Of a stretch of 64,000 nt of DNA, positions 18,892-29,607 are shown in pieces. The stretch comes from Mesorhizobium sp. WSM3862. Its GTDB lineage: Bacteria; Pseudomonadota; Alphaproteobacteria; Rhizobiales; Rhizobiaceae. The notes below the pieces were generated by a model. The model did not search any database. It saw only the letters and a list, made by a program, of their open reading frames with translations, and was not told the DNA's origin. Position numbers and translations under genes: made by a program. The DNA lies in NCBI RefSeq assembly GCF_002294985.1, contig NZ_NSGE01000001.1:372001-436000 (forward strand), read 5' to 3'. The first letter of the stretch is position 1, and the number at the start of each line of letters is the position of its first letter.

Positions 18892-19830
18892 ATGCCGACA
18901 TCCCCAAATATCCTGGCGCTGGGCGGCGCCCATATCGACCGGCGCGGCAAGGTCTCGGGCCCTTACGTGCCCGCCGCATCCAATCCCGGCATCATGCGCG
19001 AGGATGTCGGCGGCGGCGTCTTCAACGCGCTGCGCAGCATTGTGAAGCGCGGCGTCTCGGCCTCGCTGCTTTCGGTGCGCGGCGGCGATGCGGCGGGTGA
19101 GACCGTCGCATCGGCGATCGACGAGGCCGGCATCGCCGACCTTTCGGCGGTGTTCCTCGACCGCACGACGCCGAGCTACACCGCGCTGATCGACAGCGAG
19201 GGGGAGCTGATCGTCGGCTTTGCCGATATGGGCCTTTACGACCTGGCCTTCCCCAAGCAGATCCGCCGCGCCAAGGTGCGCGAGGCGATCGCCGAGGCAG
19301 ACGCGATCCTCTGCGACGCGAACCTGCCGACGGCGGCCCTCGAGCGTCTGGTTGCGCAAGCCGGCGACAGGCCGATTTTCGCCATCGCCATCTCGCCAGC
19401 CAAGGTGGTGCGGCTAGCGCCGCTGCTCGGCAATCTTTCGCTGCTATTCATGAACCGCCGAGAGGCGGCGGCGCTGGCTGGTGCGGATATCTCCGGCCGC
19501 GATCTTGTCGGGGAACTCAGGCGACTGGGCTTGACGGCAGGCGTGATCACGGCTGGCAGTGCTCCGGTGCTCGGCTTCGACCAATCGGGCGTCTTCGCCA
19601 TCGACCCGCCCGCGCCGCGACGAGTTGCCGACGTAACCGGCGCCGGCGACGCCCTGACCGGAGCCACGGTTGCCGCGCTGCTGCGTGGGCTGCCTTTGCG
19701 GAGGGCACTGCCCGAAGGTGTTGCCGCGGCGATGCTCGCCATTGAGAGCGCCGAGGCGGTTCCGTCTTTCACCGCCGGCAGTTTTGGCCAGGCGCTTGCC
19801 CTTGTGCCGGAGGCACGGGTGGTGGCATAG
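18892..19830 (+). CDS. psuK: PfkB family kinase, probable pseudouridine kinase
   Basis: This 312-residue sugar kinase has the PfkB signatures: an early GGxxxN-type region with DVGGGVFNALRSI near 40, and the C-terminal catalytic motif DVTGAGDALTGA near 246 with the catalytic Asp. The psuG gene lies 49 bases downstream, which points to pseudouridine as substrate; psuK makes pseudouridine-5'-phosphate. The start at 18892 is the first ATG that keeps the N-terminal strand NILALGGAHID. No strong ribosome site is visible. Confidence 0.85.
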   Translation: MPTSPNILALGGAHIDRRGKVSGPYVPAASNPGIMREDVGGGVFNALRSIVKRGVSASLLSVRGGDAAGETVASAIDEAGIADLSAVFLDRTTPSYTALIDSEGELIVGFADMGLYDLAFPKQIRRAKVREAIAEADAILCDANLPTAALERLVAQAGDRPIFAIAISPAKVVRLAPLLGNLSLLFMNRREAAALAGADISGRDLVGELRRLGLTAGVITAGSAPVLGFDQSGVFAIDPPAPRRVADVTGAGDALTGATVAALLRGLPLRRALPEGVAAAMLAIESAEAVPSFTAGSFGQALALVPEARVVA

Positions 19831-19879
19831 GGCCACAAACTATCTTGCCGGAGTGTTTTCTCCGGAGTGGAGAACGGAC

Positions 19880-20797
19880 ATGACGCCCGAAACCGCCCGC
19901 CCCTTCATCGACATTCATCCGCCAGTGGCGGAGGCGCTTGCCGCCGGGCGGCCTGTGGTGGCGCTGGAAAGCACCATCATCACGCACGGGATGCCGTACC
20001 CCGACAATGGCGCGATGGCCGCCAAGGTCGAGCAGATCATTGCCGATGGCGGCGCGGTGGCGGCGACGATCGCCGTGGTCGATGGCCGCATCAAGATTGG
20101 CCTTTCCGATGGCGAGCGCGAATCGCTTGCCATGACCGGCGACGCCATGAAGCTGTCGCGTGCCGATATCGGCTTTGCCGTCGCCCAAAAGCGCACCGGC
20201 GGCACCACCGTGGCCGCCACCATGATCGCCGCGCACATGGCTGGCATAAAGGTCTTCGCCACCGGCGGCATCGGCGGCGTCCACAAGGGCGCCGAAAAGA
20301 GTTTCGACATCTCGGCCGATCTCGACGAGCTGGCGCGCACGCCGGTCATCGTCGTGTCGGCCGGCGCCAAGGCGATCCTCGACATCGAAAAGACGCTGGA
20401 AGTGCTGGAGACGCGCGGCGTGCCGGTCATCGGCCATGGCTGCGAGACCATGCCGGCCTTCTGGTCCAGGCAATCGCCCTTCCGCGCGCCGCTGACGTTG
20501 CATGCGCCTGAAGATATCGCGAATTTCTATCATATCCGGCAGGCGCTCGGCCTCGGCGGCGGCATACTGGTCGCCAATCCGGTGCCGCAGAACGACGAGA
20601 TCCCGGCAGCCGAGATGGACGGCTACATCCAGGCCGCGCAAAAGGCGGCCGAAGCGCAGAACATCACCGGCAAAGCCGTGACGCCGTTCCTCCTGTCGAA
20701 GATTTTGGAGCTCACCGGCGGCCGCAGCCTCAAGACCAACATCGCGCTGGTCGAGAACAATGCACGGCTGGCGGCGGAGATCGCGAAGGCGCTGTAG
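19880..20797 (+). CDS. psuG: Pseudouridine-5'-phosphate glycosidase
   Basis: This 305-residue enzyme splits pseudouridine 5'-phosphate into uracil and ribose 5-phosphate. It matches the IndA/PsuG family: VALESTIITHGMPYPDN with the conserved Glu (E30), DGRIKIGLSD with the conserved Lys near 92, and FDISADLDEL with the catalytic Asp near 148. The N-rich end region TNIALVENNARLAAEIA is also typical. The start follows GGAGTGGAGAACGGAC. With psuK it forms a two-gene pathway for recycling modified RNA nucleosides. Confidence 0.93.
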   Translation: MTPETARPFIDIHPPVAEALAAGRPVVALESTIITHGMPYPDNGAMAAKVEQIIADGGAVAATIAVVDGRIKIGLSDGERESLAMTGDAMKLSRADIGFAVAQKRTGGTTVAATMIAAHMAGIKVFATGGIGGVHKGAEKSFDISADLDELARTPVIVVSAGAKAILDIEKTLEVLETRGVPVIGHGCETMPAFWSRQSPFRAPLTLHAPEDIANFYHIRQALGLGGGILVANPVPQNDEIPAAEMDGYIQAAQKAAEAQNITGKAVTPFLLSKILELTGGRSLKTNIALVENNARLAAEIAKAL

Positions 20798-20800
20798 GCC

Positions 20801-21124
20801 TTATCTGCCCGCGCGCCGCCCCGCTTCATAAGCGCGCCGCGCCCAGACCGCCATTTCGTCGGGATCGTCGAAGGCGCTGTCGGGAACGCTCCAATAGGGC
20901 ATCGCCACCTCCTTGCCGTGCCGCGGGCCGGTATAGGTCCATTGGCTACAGCCGGCGGCCTCGAATTCGGGGATCGTCTCCTCGTCGGCCTTCAGCATCA
21001 GTTCGCCGCGCACGACCACCGCGACGATGACGCCGTCGCAATAGATGCCCTTGCCGCCGAACAGTTTTCGGATGCTGATCGGCCCCAGGCTCTCGAACAA
21101 TTCTTCGAGGCGGTCATTGTCCAT
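20801..21124 (-). CDS. TfoX N-terminal domain protein
   Basis: This 107-residue protein is one TfoX/Sxy N-terminal domain: MDNDRLEELFESLGPISIRK, then LFGGKGIYCDG and the strand VVRGELMLKAD. The companion TfoX C-terminal domain is absent, which is common in rhizobia. Full TfoX regulates competence in gamma-proteobacteria; the role of the lone domain is unknown. The gene converges on psuG, with 3 bases between stops. Confidence 0.85.
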   Translation of the reverse strand: MDNDRLEELFESLGPISIRKLFGGKGIYCDGVIVAVVVRGELMLKADEETIPEFEAAGCSQWTYTGPRHGKEVAMPYWSVPDSAFDDPDEMAVWARRAYEAGRRAGR

Positions 21125-21213
21125 GCCGCAATCATCTCATCCGGCATGGGCCTTGTCATCGCAGCAACCAACAGCATGCTGACAGGTTGAGACATGAAAT
21201 GGAGTTTCGCGCC

Positions 21214-21711
21214 ATGCCTGTCCTGCTCAAAGGCTCCTGCCGCTGCGGCGCCGTCCGCTTCGAGGTGGAAAGTCACACGCCCGTGCCGTTCATGCTCTGC
21301 TACTGCTCGATCTGCCGCAAGCAGCAGGGCGGCGGCGGTTTTGCCATCAATCTCGGCGCCGACAACGAAACGCTCAAGGTCACCGGCAAGCCCAATCTCG
21401 GCGTCTACCGCGCTGAGATCGAGGACGACGAGCATCCGCACTGTGAGGCTTCGACCGGCGAGCGCAATTTCTGCAAGAAATGCGGCGCCGCGCTCTGGCT
21501 CTACGACCCGACTTGGCCGGACCTCGTCCACCCCTTCGCCTCGGCGATCGACAGCGACCTGCCGAAGCCGCTGGAAAAGGTGCATCTGATGCTGAAATAC
21601 AAGGCGAACTGGGTCGAACCGGCGATCGGCAAGAACGACAAGGTGTTCGAGCTCTATCCCGAAGAATCGATCGCCGACTGGCACAAGCGCACCGGCTTGT
21701 GGGTCAACTAA
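21214..21711 (+). CDS. GFA (Gfa/CENP-V) family zinc protein
   Basis: This 165-residue protein has the zinc-binding cysteine pattern of the glutathione-dependent formaldehyde-activating family: CRCG at 9-12, CYCSIC at 29-34, and later FCKKCG. The family name is historical and most members are uncharacterised, so enzymatic activity cannot be claimed. The ATG at 21214 follows GGAG at spacing 9; in-frame upstream starts have no ribosome site. It diverges from the tfoX-like gene. Confidence 0.85.
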   Translation: MPVLLKGSCRCGAVRFEVESHTPVPFMLCYCSICRKQQGGGGFAINLGADNETLKVTGKPNLGVYRAEIEDDEHPHCEASTGERNFCKKCGAALWLYDPTWPDLVHPFASAIDSDLPKPLEKVHLMLKYKANWVEPAIGKNDKVFELYPEESIADWHKRTGLWVN

Positions 21712-21719
21712 GCCTGCAT

Positions 21720-22238
21720 CTAAGGGCGATGGGTTAGCGCAACCCAGCGCTCGATCTGTGTCACATCTACCCCTTCGCGCTGCGCGGCGACCAAAGGGTG
21801 GTCTGCATCATGCAGAAAAACCCTGGGACGCAGATTGCCGGGCTGAAACACAACATTGGGATGCAGGTGCATCGAGCTCGGATATTCAGGAATGTCGTGC
21901 ATCAGATACCCGAAGCAGAGCTCGTCCTCATATTGGCCGCTATCAAACCCGGCTCGATAGACATTCCAGCTTCTTTCCGAGACGGACATCCAAACACCGA
22001 AACAGAACTCTTCGGACAACTGAGGTACGGGCAAGGGCAGCAGGCAACGAATGAAGCGGTCTGTTTGCCCCGTGGCGTAGCTCACCACGCAAAAATCGTC
22101 GTTCTTGCGGAAAGTCGACCGAGCTACCTCGTCAAGCGCCTCTGGATTCACCGGTGCGCCAAAGGCTATATCGGTGGGAAGTCCGGTGAACTCCTGGTCA
22201 CAGCAGGCACATCGCCAGCGATATGCCTCGGCGCTCAC
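21720..22238 (-). CDS. DUF2199 family protein
   Basis: This 172-residue soluble protein starts with a CxxC-type segment (RCACCDQEFTGLPTDIAFGAP) and continues with the family features RFIRCLLPLPV and FCFGVWMSVSE, matching what I recall of DUF2199. The function is unknown. The GTG start immediately follows the sufA stop, so it is probably the last gene of the suf transcript, although no link of DUF2199 to Fe-S biogenesis is established. It converges on the GFA gene. Confidence 0.75.
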   Translation of the reverse strand: MSAEAYRWRCACCDQEFTGLPTDIAFGAPVNPEALDEVARSTFRKNDDFCVVSYATGQTDRFIRCLLPLPVPQLSEEFCFGVWMSVSERSWNVYRAGFDSGQYEDELCFGYLMHDIPEYPSSMHLHPNVVFQPGNLRPRVFLHDADHPLVAAQREGVDVTQIERWVALTHRP

Positions 22239-22625
22239 CTAAGCAGCGCTTGAAGCGCGCGCCTCCGCCAGCGCCTTGAGATCGGCCGGCTTCAGCTCGA
22301 CGGATTCGCCGCAGCCGCAGGCCGAGCTCTGGTTCGGGTTCCTGAAGGTGAAGCCGGTTCGCAGCGTCGTCTGCTCGAAATCCATCTCGGTTCCGAGCAG
22401 GAAAAGCGCCGCTTCCGGCGCGACATAGACGTGCGCGCCGTCGCGCTCGATATGATCGTCCTTGGGGTTCGGCTCGGTGACCAGATCGACCGTGTATTCC
22501 ATCCCGGCGCAGCCGCCCTTCTTGATGCCAAGGCGGATCCCATGCGCGTTGTCGCGCGTAGCGACGATCTCACGCACGCGGTCCGCGGCCTTGTCGGTCA
22601 TCGTGATGACGGCGAAGCGTCCCAT
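22239..22625 (-). CDS. sufA: A-type iron-sulfur carrier SufA
   Basis: This 128-residue HesB/IscA-type protein has the three cluster-binding cysteines C39, C103 and C105 (last two in ACGCGE). A-type carriers accept clusters from SufBCD and pass them to apo-proteins. The ATG at 22625 has GGAG six bases upstream; a GTG four codons earlier overlaps that site. It follows sufT after 108 bases that hold two hairpins, so its expression may be reduced relative to upstream suf genes. Confidence 0.9.
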   Translation of the reverse strand: MGRFAVITMTDKAADRVREIVATRDNAHGIRLGIKKGGCAGMEYTVDLVTEPNPKDDHIERDGAHVYVAPEAALFLLGTEMDFEQTTLRTGFTFRNPNQSSACGCGESVELKPADLKALAEARASSAA

Positions 22626-22682
22626 GTCATTCTCCACGTTCGCGCGGGTTCAAGGCCCGCGGAATGAGTCTGCCTTTAAGAT

Positions 22683-22735
22683 GGTGAAGTTTCACCTTTG
22701 CTGCAAGCCAGCCAACCTTAGTGGGGTCGCTGGCT
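22683..22735 (-). other. Two stem-loops between sufT and sufA
   Basis: On the transcript, a 7-bp stem (22706-22735, AGCCAGC/GCTGGCT) overlaps the sufT stop, followed by a 6-bp GGTGAA/TTCACC stem (22683-22696). Neither has a T run. They may set mRNA stability or partial termination inside the operon. Confidence 0.45.
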
Positions 22736-23126
22736 AGTACCATCCAACCGCGACCTGCGCCTCTTCCGACATCCGGTCGGGTGTCCACGGCGGGTCGAAC
22801 ACCATGATGACCTCGACGCCCGAAACCCCCTCCACGGCGCCGACGGCGTTCTCGACCCAGCCCGGCATTTCGCCGGCCACCGGGCAGCCCGGCGCGGTCA
22901 GCGTCATGTCGATCTTGACCGTCCGGTCGTCCTCGATGTCGATCCTGTAGACGAGGCCGAGCTCGTAGATGTCGGCCGGGATTTCCGGATCGTAGACCGT
23001 CTTCAGCGCCGAGACGATATCGTCGGTCAGCCTCGCCAGCTCATCGGCGGGGATCGCCGAGGCCGAGACGAGGCCGTTACCGGCCGTTTCCGGCGCGGTC
23101 TCTGCGGTGGTGCTCGCATCTTCCAT
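22734..23126 (-). CDS. sufT: SufT/MIP18-like iron-sulfur assembly protein
   Basis: This 130-residue DUF59/MIP18 protein has a variable, acidic N-terminus (about 1-35). The domain itself begins near IVSALKTVYDPEIPADIYELGLVYRI, and it contains the conserved cysteine in LTAPGCPVAGEMP and the terminal WTPDRMSEEAQ. SufT helps mature Fe-S proteins under high demand. The ATG at 23126 follows GGGTGA that includes the sufS stop; an in-frame GTG at 23135 overlaps sufS. Its place in the suf operon supports the call. Confidence 0.85.
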   Translation of the reverse strand: MEDASTTAETAPETAGNGLVSASAIPADELARLTDDIVSALKTVYDPEIPADIYELGLVYRIDIEDDRTVKIDMTLTAPGCPVAGEMPGWVENAVGAVEGVSGVEVIMVFDPPWTPDRMSEEAQVAVGWY

Positions 23127-23131
23127 GGTCG

Positions 23132-24373
23132 TCACCCGAAGAACTTTCGCGCCTTTTCCAGCGCATCGGCCAAAGCGTCGACTTCGGCCCTGGTGTTATA
23201 CATGCCGAACGATGCCCTGCATGTGGAGGTCACGCCGAAGCGTTTCAACAGCGGCTGGGCGCAATGCGTGCCGGCGCGGACCGCGACGCCTTGCCTGTCG
23301 ATAAGCATCGACACGTCATGGGCGTGGATGCCCTGCAATTCGAACGAGATGATGGCGCCCTTGCCGGGCGCGTCGCCGAAGATGCGCAGCGAATTGATGG
23401 CGCGCAGCCGCTCGTGCGCGTAATTCTTGAGGTCCGCCTCATGCGCCGCGATGCGCTCGCGGCCGACCTTTTCCATATATTCGAGCGCGGCGCCCAGCCC
23501 GATCGCCTGCACGATCGGCGGCGTGCCGGCCTCGAAACGGTGCGGCGGCTCGTTGTAGGTGACGATGTCTTCCGTCACCTCCTCGATCATCTCGCCGCCA
23601 CCCATGAAGGGCCGCATCGCTTCCAGCATGTGCTTCTTGCCGTAGAGCACGCCGATGCCGGACGGACCGTAAACCTTGTGGCCGGTGAAGACGAAGAAGT
23701 CGCAATCGAGGTCCTGCACGTCGATCGGCATATGCACGGCGCTCTGGCTGCCGTCGACGAGCACGGGAATGCCACGCGAATGCGCGATGCGCACGATCTC
23801 CTTGATCGGCGTCACCGTGCCCAGCGCGTTCGACATGTGGGTGATGGCGACGAGTTTTGTGCGGTTCGTCAGCCGCTTCTCGAATTCCTCGATATGGAAG
23901 GCGCCGAGATCGTCGACCGGCACCCAGACAAGCTTCGCGCCCTGCCGCTCGCGGATGAAATGCCAGGGCACGATGTTGGAGTGGTGCTCCATGATCGAGA
24001 GCACGATCTCGTCGCCCTCGCCGATCCTCGGCATGCCGTAGCCATAGGCGACCGTGTTGATCGCCGAGGTGGTGTTGGAAGTGAAGACGATGTTGTCGGT
24101 GCTCGGCGCATTGAGGAAGCGGCGTACCGTCTCGCGTGCTTTCTCATAAGCATCGGTCGCGGCGTTCGACAGGAAATGCAGGCCGCGATGGACATTGGCG
24201 TAGTCCTGGGAATAGGCGTGCTGGATCGTGTCGAGCACCACCTGCGGCTTCTGCGCCGAGGCGCCGTTGTCGAGATAGACCAGCGGCTTGCCATAGACCT
24301 GCCGCGACAGGATCGGGAAGTCGCGGCGGATCGCCTCGACGTCGTAGGGAGCGGTTTCGATCTTCTGGTCCAT
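23132..24373 (-). CDS. sufS: Cysteine desulfurase SufS (group II)
   Basis: This 413-residue PLP enzyme removes sulfur from cysteine for cluster assembly. The PLP lysine is K233 in FTGHKVYGPSG, and the persulfide-forming cysteine is C371 in RAGTHCAQPL, the class II form. H130-H131 pack the cofactor. The start ATG at 24373 is directly preceded by a GTG; the ribosome site is weak. No SufE or SufU partner gene is present in this window. It follows sufD after a palindromic repeat. Confidence 0.95.
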   Translation of the reverse strand: MDQKIETAPYDVEAIRRDFPILSRQVYGKPLVYLDNGASAQKPQVVLDTIQHAYSQDYANVHRGLHFLSNAATDAYEKARETVRRFLNAPSTDNIVFTSNTTSAINTVAYGYGMPRIGEGDEIVLSIMEHHSNIVPWHFIRERQGAKLVWVPVDDLGAFHIEEFEKRLTNRTKLVAITHMSNALGTVTPIKEIVRIAHSRGIPVLVDGSQSAVHMPIDVQDLDCDFFVFTGHKVYGPSGIGVLYGKKHMLEAMRPFMGGGEMIEEVTEDIVTYNEPPHRFEAGTPPIVQAIGLGAALEYMEKVGRERIAAHEADLKNYAHERLRAINSLRIFGDAPGKGAIISFELQGIHAHDVSMLIDRQGVAVRAGTHCAQPLLKRFGVTSTCRASFGMYNTRAEVDALADALEKARKFFG

Positions 24374-24411
24374 CACAAGGTCTTTCGAGGCTTCGCCTCA
24401 CTCCGTCCAGC

Positions 24412-24470
24412 ATCCCTCATCCGTCTTGGCGCTCCGCGCCAATCCACCTTCTCCCAAGTAGGAGAAGGGG
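24412..24470. repeat. Short rhizobial palindromic repeat inside the suf operon
   Basis: Two hairpins in tandem: TTGGCGC-TCC-GCGCCAA at 24426-24442 and CCTTCTCC-CAAGTA-GGAGAAGG at 24447-24468. I recall this CTCATCC...CCTTCTCC element as common between rhizobial genes. It separates sufD from sufS. Confidence 0.7.
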
Positions 24471-24476
24471 AAAGCG

Positions 24477-25751
24477 CTATCCGTGCGTCGAAAACCAGGC
24501 GTCGAGCCGCGCTTCGAGCGCATCGACGAGCGCCTCGTCGTCCAGTTCCTCGATCACTTCCGCGACGAAAGCCTTCACCAGCAGCCCTCGAGCCGCCTTT
24601 TCGTCGATGCCGCGCGCCATCAGATAGAACAGATGGTTGTGGTCGATCTCGGTGACCGTCGCGCCGTGACCGCAGACGACGTCGTCGGCGAAGATTTCCA
24701 GCTCCGGCTTGGTCGAGAACTCACCCTCGTCCGATAGGAGCAGCGTGTTGCACGCCATCTTGGCGTTGGTCTTCTGCGCGTATTGGTGGACGTTGATGCG
24801 CCCCTGGAAGACACCCCGCGCCTTGCCGGTCACAACGTTGCGGATCACTTCGGTCGAGGCGGTGTGCGGCACGGCATGATCGAGCACCATGGTGGTGTCG
24901 GTGTGCGTGTCGCCGGCCAGAAGGTTGATGCCGCGCAGCTTGAAATCGGCGCCCTCACCAGTCGTCCTGACCACGACTTCCTGGCGCACCAGCTTGCCGC
25001 CGGCGTTCATCACGAACAGCGTCAGCTTGGCGTCCTTGCCGATATGCGCCTTGAACTGAGCAAGGTGCGTTGCCGTATCCGGCTGCTCCTGCACGATCAG
25101 CCAGGTCACCTCGGCGCCGTCGCCGACCACGAGCTGGCTGACCGAGCTGACGAGCGCGGCCTCGCCGCCCTCGCTCGTCTGGCGCTCGACGATGATTGCC
25201 TTGGCGCCGGCACCGACACGTGCCAGGAGCCGCACATGCGTCTGGCCGCCGGCCTGCAGGTTCTGCAGCTCGATCGGCTTTTCCAGCTCGGCGTCGTCGG
25301 CGATGTCGATGAAATAGCCGTCGGCCACGAAGGCCGTGTTCAGCGCGCCGATTGCGTCATCGGCGCCATAGCGATCGAGCCCCGGCGCGATACTGCCGTC
25401 GGTGAGCTTCTCCAACAGGCGCTCCACCGTGACGCCTTCGATCTCGGGAGCCTTGGCGCTCGAAACGCCGTTCAGCACCGGCAGAACGGCCGAACCGTCG
25501 AGGACCGGATCGAGCGCCTTTGCGATGTCCCCGGCCTCGAAGGCCGGCACCGAGGTCAGCAGCCGGCGCAGGTCCGTATAATGCCAGGATTCGACGCGGC
25601 GCGTCGGCAGGCCGTGCTTGATCGCCTCGATCGCGTCGTCGCGCTTGACCATCACCGCGCCGTCGCCGGGCAGCAGCGACAGCCGCTCGCCGAAGGCGTC
25701 GATCAGCGCGGTTTCGGCCAATGTCCGCTGGGGCTGTGCGTGCATGTTCAT
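24477..25751 (-). CDS. sufD: Fe-S cluster scaffold subunit SufD
   Basis: This 424-residue protein has a helical N-terminal part and the SufB/SufD beta-helix core, with LRGINLLAGDTHTDTTMVLDHAVPHTAS and the C-terminal DEGEFSTKPELEIFADDVVCGHGATV motif. SufD is the partner of SufB in the SufBC2D scaffold. The ATG at 25751 has GAGG upstream; the longer frame to 25775 overlaps the sufC end. Gene order sufB-C-D-S is standard. Confidence 0.95.
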   Translation of the reverse strand: MNMHAQPQRTLAETALIDAFGERLSLLPGDGAVMVKRDDAIEAIKHGLPTRRVESWHYTDLRRLLTSVPAFEAGDIAKALDPVLDGSAVLPVLNGVSSAKAPEIEGVTVERLLEKLTDGSIAPGLDRYGADDAIGALNTAFVADGYFIDIADDAELEKPIELQNLQAGGQTHVRLLARVGAGAKAIIVERQTSEGGEAALVSSVSQLVVGDGAEVTWLIVQEQPDTATHLAQFKAHIGKDAKLTLFVMNAGGKLVRQEVVVRTTGEGADFKLRGINLLAGDTHTDTTMVLDHAVPHTASTEVIRNVVTGKARGVFQGRINVHQYAQKTNAKMACNTLLLSDEGEFSTKPELEIFADDVVCGHGATVTEIDHNHLFYLMARGIDEKAARGLLVKAFVAEVIEELDDEALVDALEARLDAWFSTHG

Positions 25752-25776
25752 TGCTCTTGCCTCACTTGGCCCCATC

Positions 25777-26532
25777 TCACGCGGCTTGCCCGATCACGCC
25801 GGCATAGCCGTTGGTCTCGAGGTCGAGCGCCAGCGACTTGTCGCCCGACTTGATGACCTGGCCCTTGTAGAGCACGTGCACGCTGTCCGGCACGATGTGC
25901 TCGAGCAGGCGCTGGTAGTGGGTGATGACGACGATCGCGCGCTCCGGCGAGCGCAGCGCGTTGACGCCATCGGCGACGATCTTGAGGGCGTCGATGTCTA
26001 GGCCTGAATCGGTCTCGTCGAGCACGCAGAGCTTCGGCTCGAGCAGCTTCATCTGCAGGATCTCGGCGCGCTTCTTCTCGCCGCCGGAGAAGCCGACATT
26101 GAGCGGCCGCTTTAGCATGTTCATGTCCATGTTGAGCGAGGCGGCGGCGTCCTTCACGCGCTTCAGGAATTCCGGAACCTTCAGGGGCTCCTCGCCGCGC
26201 GCTTTGCGCTGCTCGTTCATCGCGACTTTCAGGAATTCCATGGTCGCCACGCCCGGTATCTCCATCGGATACTGGAAGGCGAGGAAGATGCCGGCGGTGG
26301 CACGTTCGGCCGGATCCATTTCGAGGATCGACTGGCCGTTGTAGAGGATGTCGCCTTCGGTGACCTCGTAGTCCTCGCGGCCGGCGAGTATGTAGGACAG
26401 CGTCGACTTGCCCGAACCGTTCGGGCCCATGATGGCGGCGACCTCGCCGGCTTTGACCGTCAGGTTCAGGCCACGGATGATCTCCGTGCCGTCCTCGACG
26501 ATGCGGGCATGCAAATTCTTGATCTCAAGCAT
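25777..26532 (-). CDS. sufC: Fe-S assembly ATPase SufC
   Basis: This 251-residue ABC-type ATPase has Walker A GPNGSGKST at 36-44 and a signature FSGGEKKR followed by Walker B and LDETDSGLDIDAL. SufC powers the SufBC2D scaffold and carries no membrane domain. The ATG at 26532 follows GGAAAAAAAT; upstream codons in that frame are antisense of sufB. It starts 27 bases after sufB. Confidence 0.96.
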   Translation of the reverse strand: MLEIKNLHARIVEDGTEIIRGLNLTVKAGEVAAIMGPNGSGKSTLSYILAGREDYEVTEGDILYNGQSILEMDPAERATAGIFLAFQYPMEIPGVATMEFLKVAMNEQRKARGEEPLKVPEFLKRVKDAAASLNMDMNMLKRPLNVGFSGGEKKRAEILQMKLLEPKLCVLDETDSGLDIDALKIVADGVNALRSPERAIVVITHYQRLLEHIVPDSVHVLYKGQVIKSGDKSLALDLETNGYAGVIGQAA

Positions 26533-26558
26533 ATTTTTTTCCTGAATATCTTCTGCGG

Positions 26559-28076
<1,518 letters not shown>

Positions 28077-28313
28077 AAGCGTTCTCCATCCACGCCGGGG
28101 TCAAGGCCCGGCAGTTTTCAAACTATGGCACCGCAGAAACGCGCCCGGGGAAGGACTCGGCTGCGGAGTAAGCTCCATATAGTGCGTTCCGGCCGGAAAT
28201 TCACCCGTCCAAACGAAACGCACGGCTCTACCAGGCCGGATGGCCTGAATTCGTTTTTCGAGCACCGGATTTCAAGAGCCGCCGGGGATCTCTTGTCCGA
28301 TGCCTTGCCGCCG

Positions 28314-29474
28314 TCAGGCAGCCTTTTCTTTTCCAGCCCGACGCGCGGCTATGCCCGCCAGAGCCGCCCGGAACGCCTCGATCTCCTCGGCGCCGGTAGC
28401 GCCGCCAATCGAGACGCGCAAGGCGCCAAGGCTCTCGCCGTGGCCCATCGCCTTCAGCACGTGGCTTGGCCCGACTTTCCCCGACGAGCAGGCGGAACCG
28501 GCCGACAGCGCAACACCGGCGAGATCGAAGGCGATCTGCGCGGTCTCGGCCTTGACGCCGGGAATAGCGAAGAATGTCGTATTGGCAAGCCTTGGCGCTG
28601 CCGCTCCAAAGATTTCCGTATCAGGGACGAGCTCCCGGACGATGGCTTCGACCTTGTCGCGACGGCGCGCGACCGCTTCCATGTCTTCCAGGCCGGCGAG
28701 TGCTGCCCGCGCCGCGGCACCAAAACCGGCAATGCCGGGCAGATTCTCCGTGCCGGCGCGATGGCCCTTTTCCTGGCCGCCGCCATTGATCAGCGGCTTC
28801 GGCATCATCAGATCGGCCCGGGCGACGATGGCGCCGGCGCCCTTCGGGCCGCCGATCTTGTGCGAGGAAAGGATCAGATAATCGGCATAACCGGCTGACA
28901 TGTCGATCGGAATCCGTCCTGCCGCCTGCACGGCATCGACGACCAGCACGCCGCCCGCTTCCTTGACGATCTCGGCGATGCGTCCGACCGGCTGGATCAC
29001 CCCCGTCTCGTTGTTGGCGGCATGGATCGCCACCAGCGGCAGGCCGGCAGCCTTGTCATGCGCGGAGAGCGCCGTAGTCAGCGCCTCGAGATCGGCAATG
29101 CCGTCTCGATCGACGCCGATCCTCGTCACCTGCGGCGCCGAGAACCGCCCGCCATTCAGAATGCAGGGATGATCGGCGGCCGAGACATAGAGGTGGCTGA
29201 TGCGGACAGAGCCGCGCCCCATCTGCCAGTCGGGAGCAAGCAGCGTCGATGCGGCCTCCGTCGCGCCGGAGGTGAACACGACGTGCTCGGGCCTGGCATT
29301 GACCAGCCCTGCCACGTCACGCCTGGCATCCTCGATCAGCCGCCGCGCCGCGCGGCCCTCGCTGTGAACCGACGACGGATTGGCGGCATCGAGCGCCGCG
29401 ACCGCCGCCGACCGCGCCTCTGCCATGAGAGGTGCGCTGGCGTTGTAGTCGAGATAGGCGCGAGTTGCGGCCAT
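28314..29474 (-). CDS. Cysteine desulfurase (IscS/NifS, group I type) at head of suf operon
   Basis: This 386-residue PLP enzyme has K206 in SSHKIGGPKG and the catalytic cysteine C329 in GSACSSGK, the group I loop that differs from the sufS form downstream. Rhizobia often carry such a gene first in the suf operon (sometimes called sufS2). Here it lies just after an Irr-type box and is the most likely first gene of the transcript. The start ATG at 29474 is preceded by a weak GGAAAA site. It gives the operon two desulfurases. Confidence 0.93.
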   Translation of the reverse strand: MAATRAYLDYNASAPLMAEARSAAVAALDAANPSSVHSEGRAARRLIEDARRDVAGLVNARPEHVVFTSGATEAASTLLAPDWQMGRGSVRISHLYVSAADHPCILNGGRFSAPQVTRIGVDRDGIADLEALTTALSAHDKAAGLPLVAIHAANNETGVIQPVGRIAEIVKEAGGVLVVDAVQAAGRIPIDMSAGYADYLILSSHKIGGPKGAGAIVARADLMMPKPLINGGGQEKGHRAGTENLPGIAGFGAAARAALAGLEDMEAVARRRDKVEAIVRELVPDTEIFGAAAPRLANTTFFAIPGVKAETAQIAFDLAGVALSAGSACSSGKVGPSHVLKAMGHGESLGALRVSIGGATGAEEIEAFRAALAGIAARRAGKEKAA

Positions 29475-29607
29475 TTTCCTTCAGTCGATCCTGTCAGCAG
29501 CCATTCCGCGAGGACAGCGCGTTATTTCCTTGAAATTGCAAGGCGAGCCGTCCTATTTACCCGGCTTGCGGCGCGGGCGGCCGAGAAAATGCGTTCTCGG
29601 CACCCAG

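Noticed and set aside
24131..24655. Plus-strand frames opposite sufS and sufD
   Set aside because: Shadows of suf genes; no independent ribosome site or motif.
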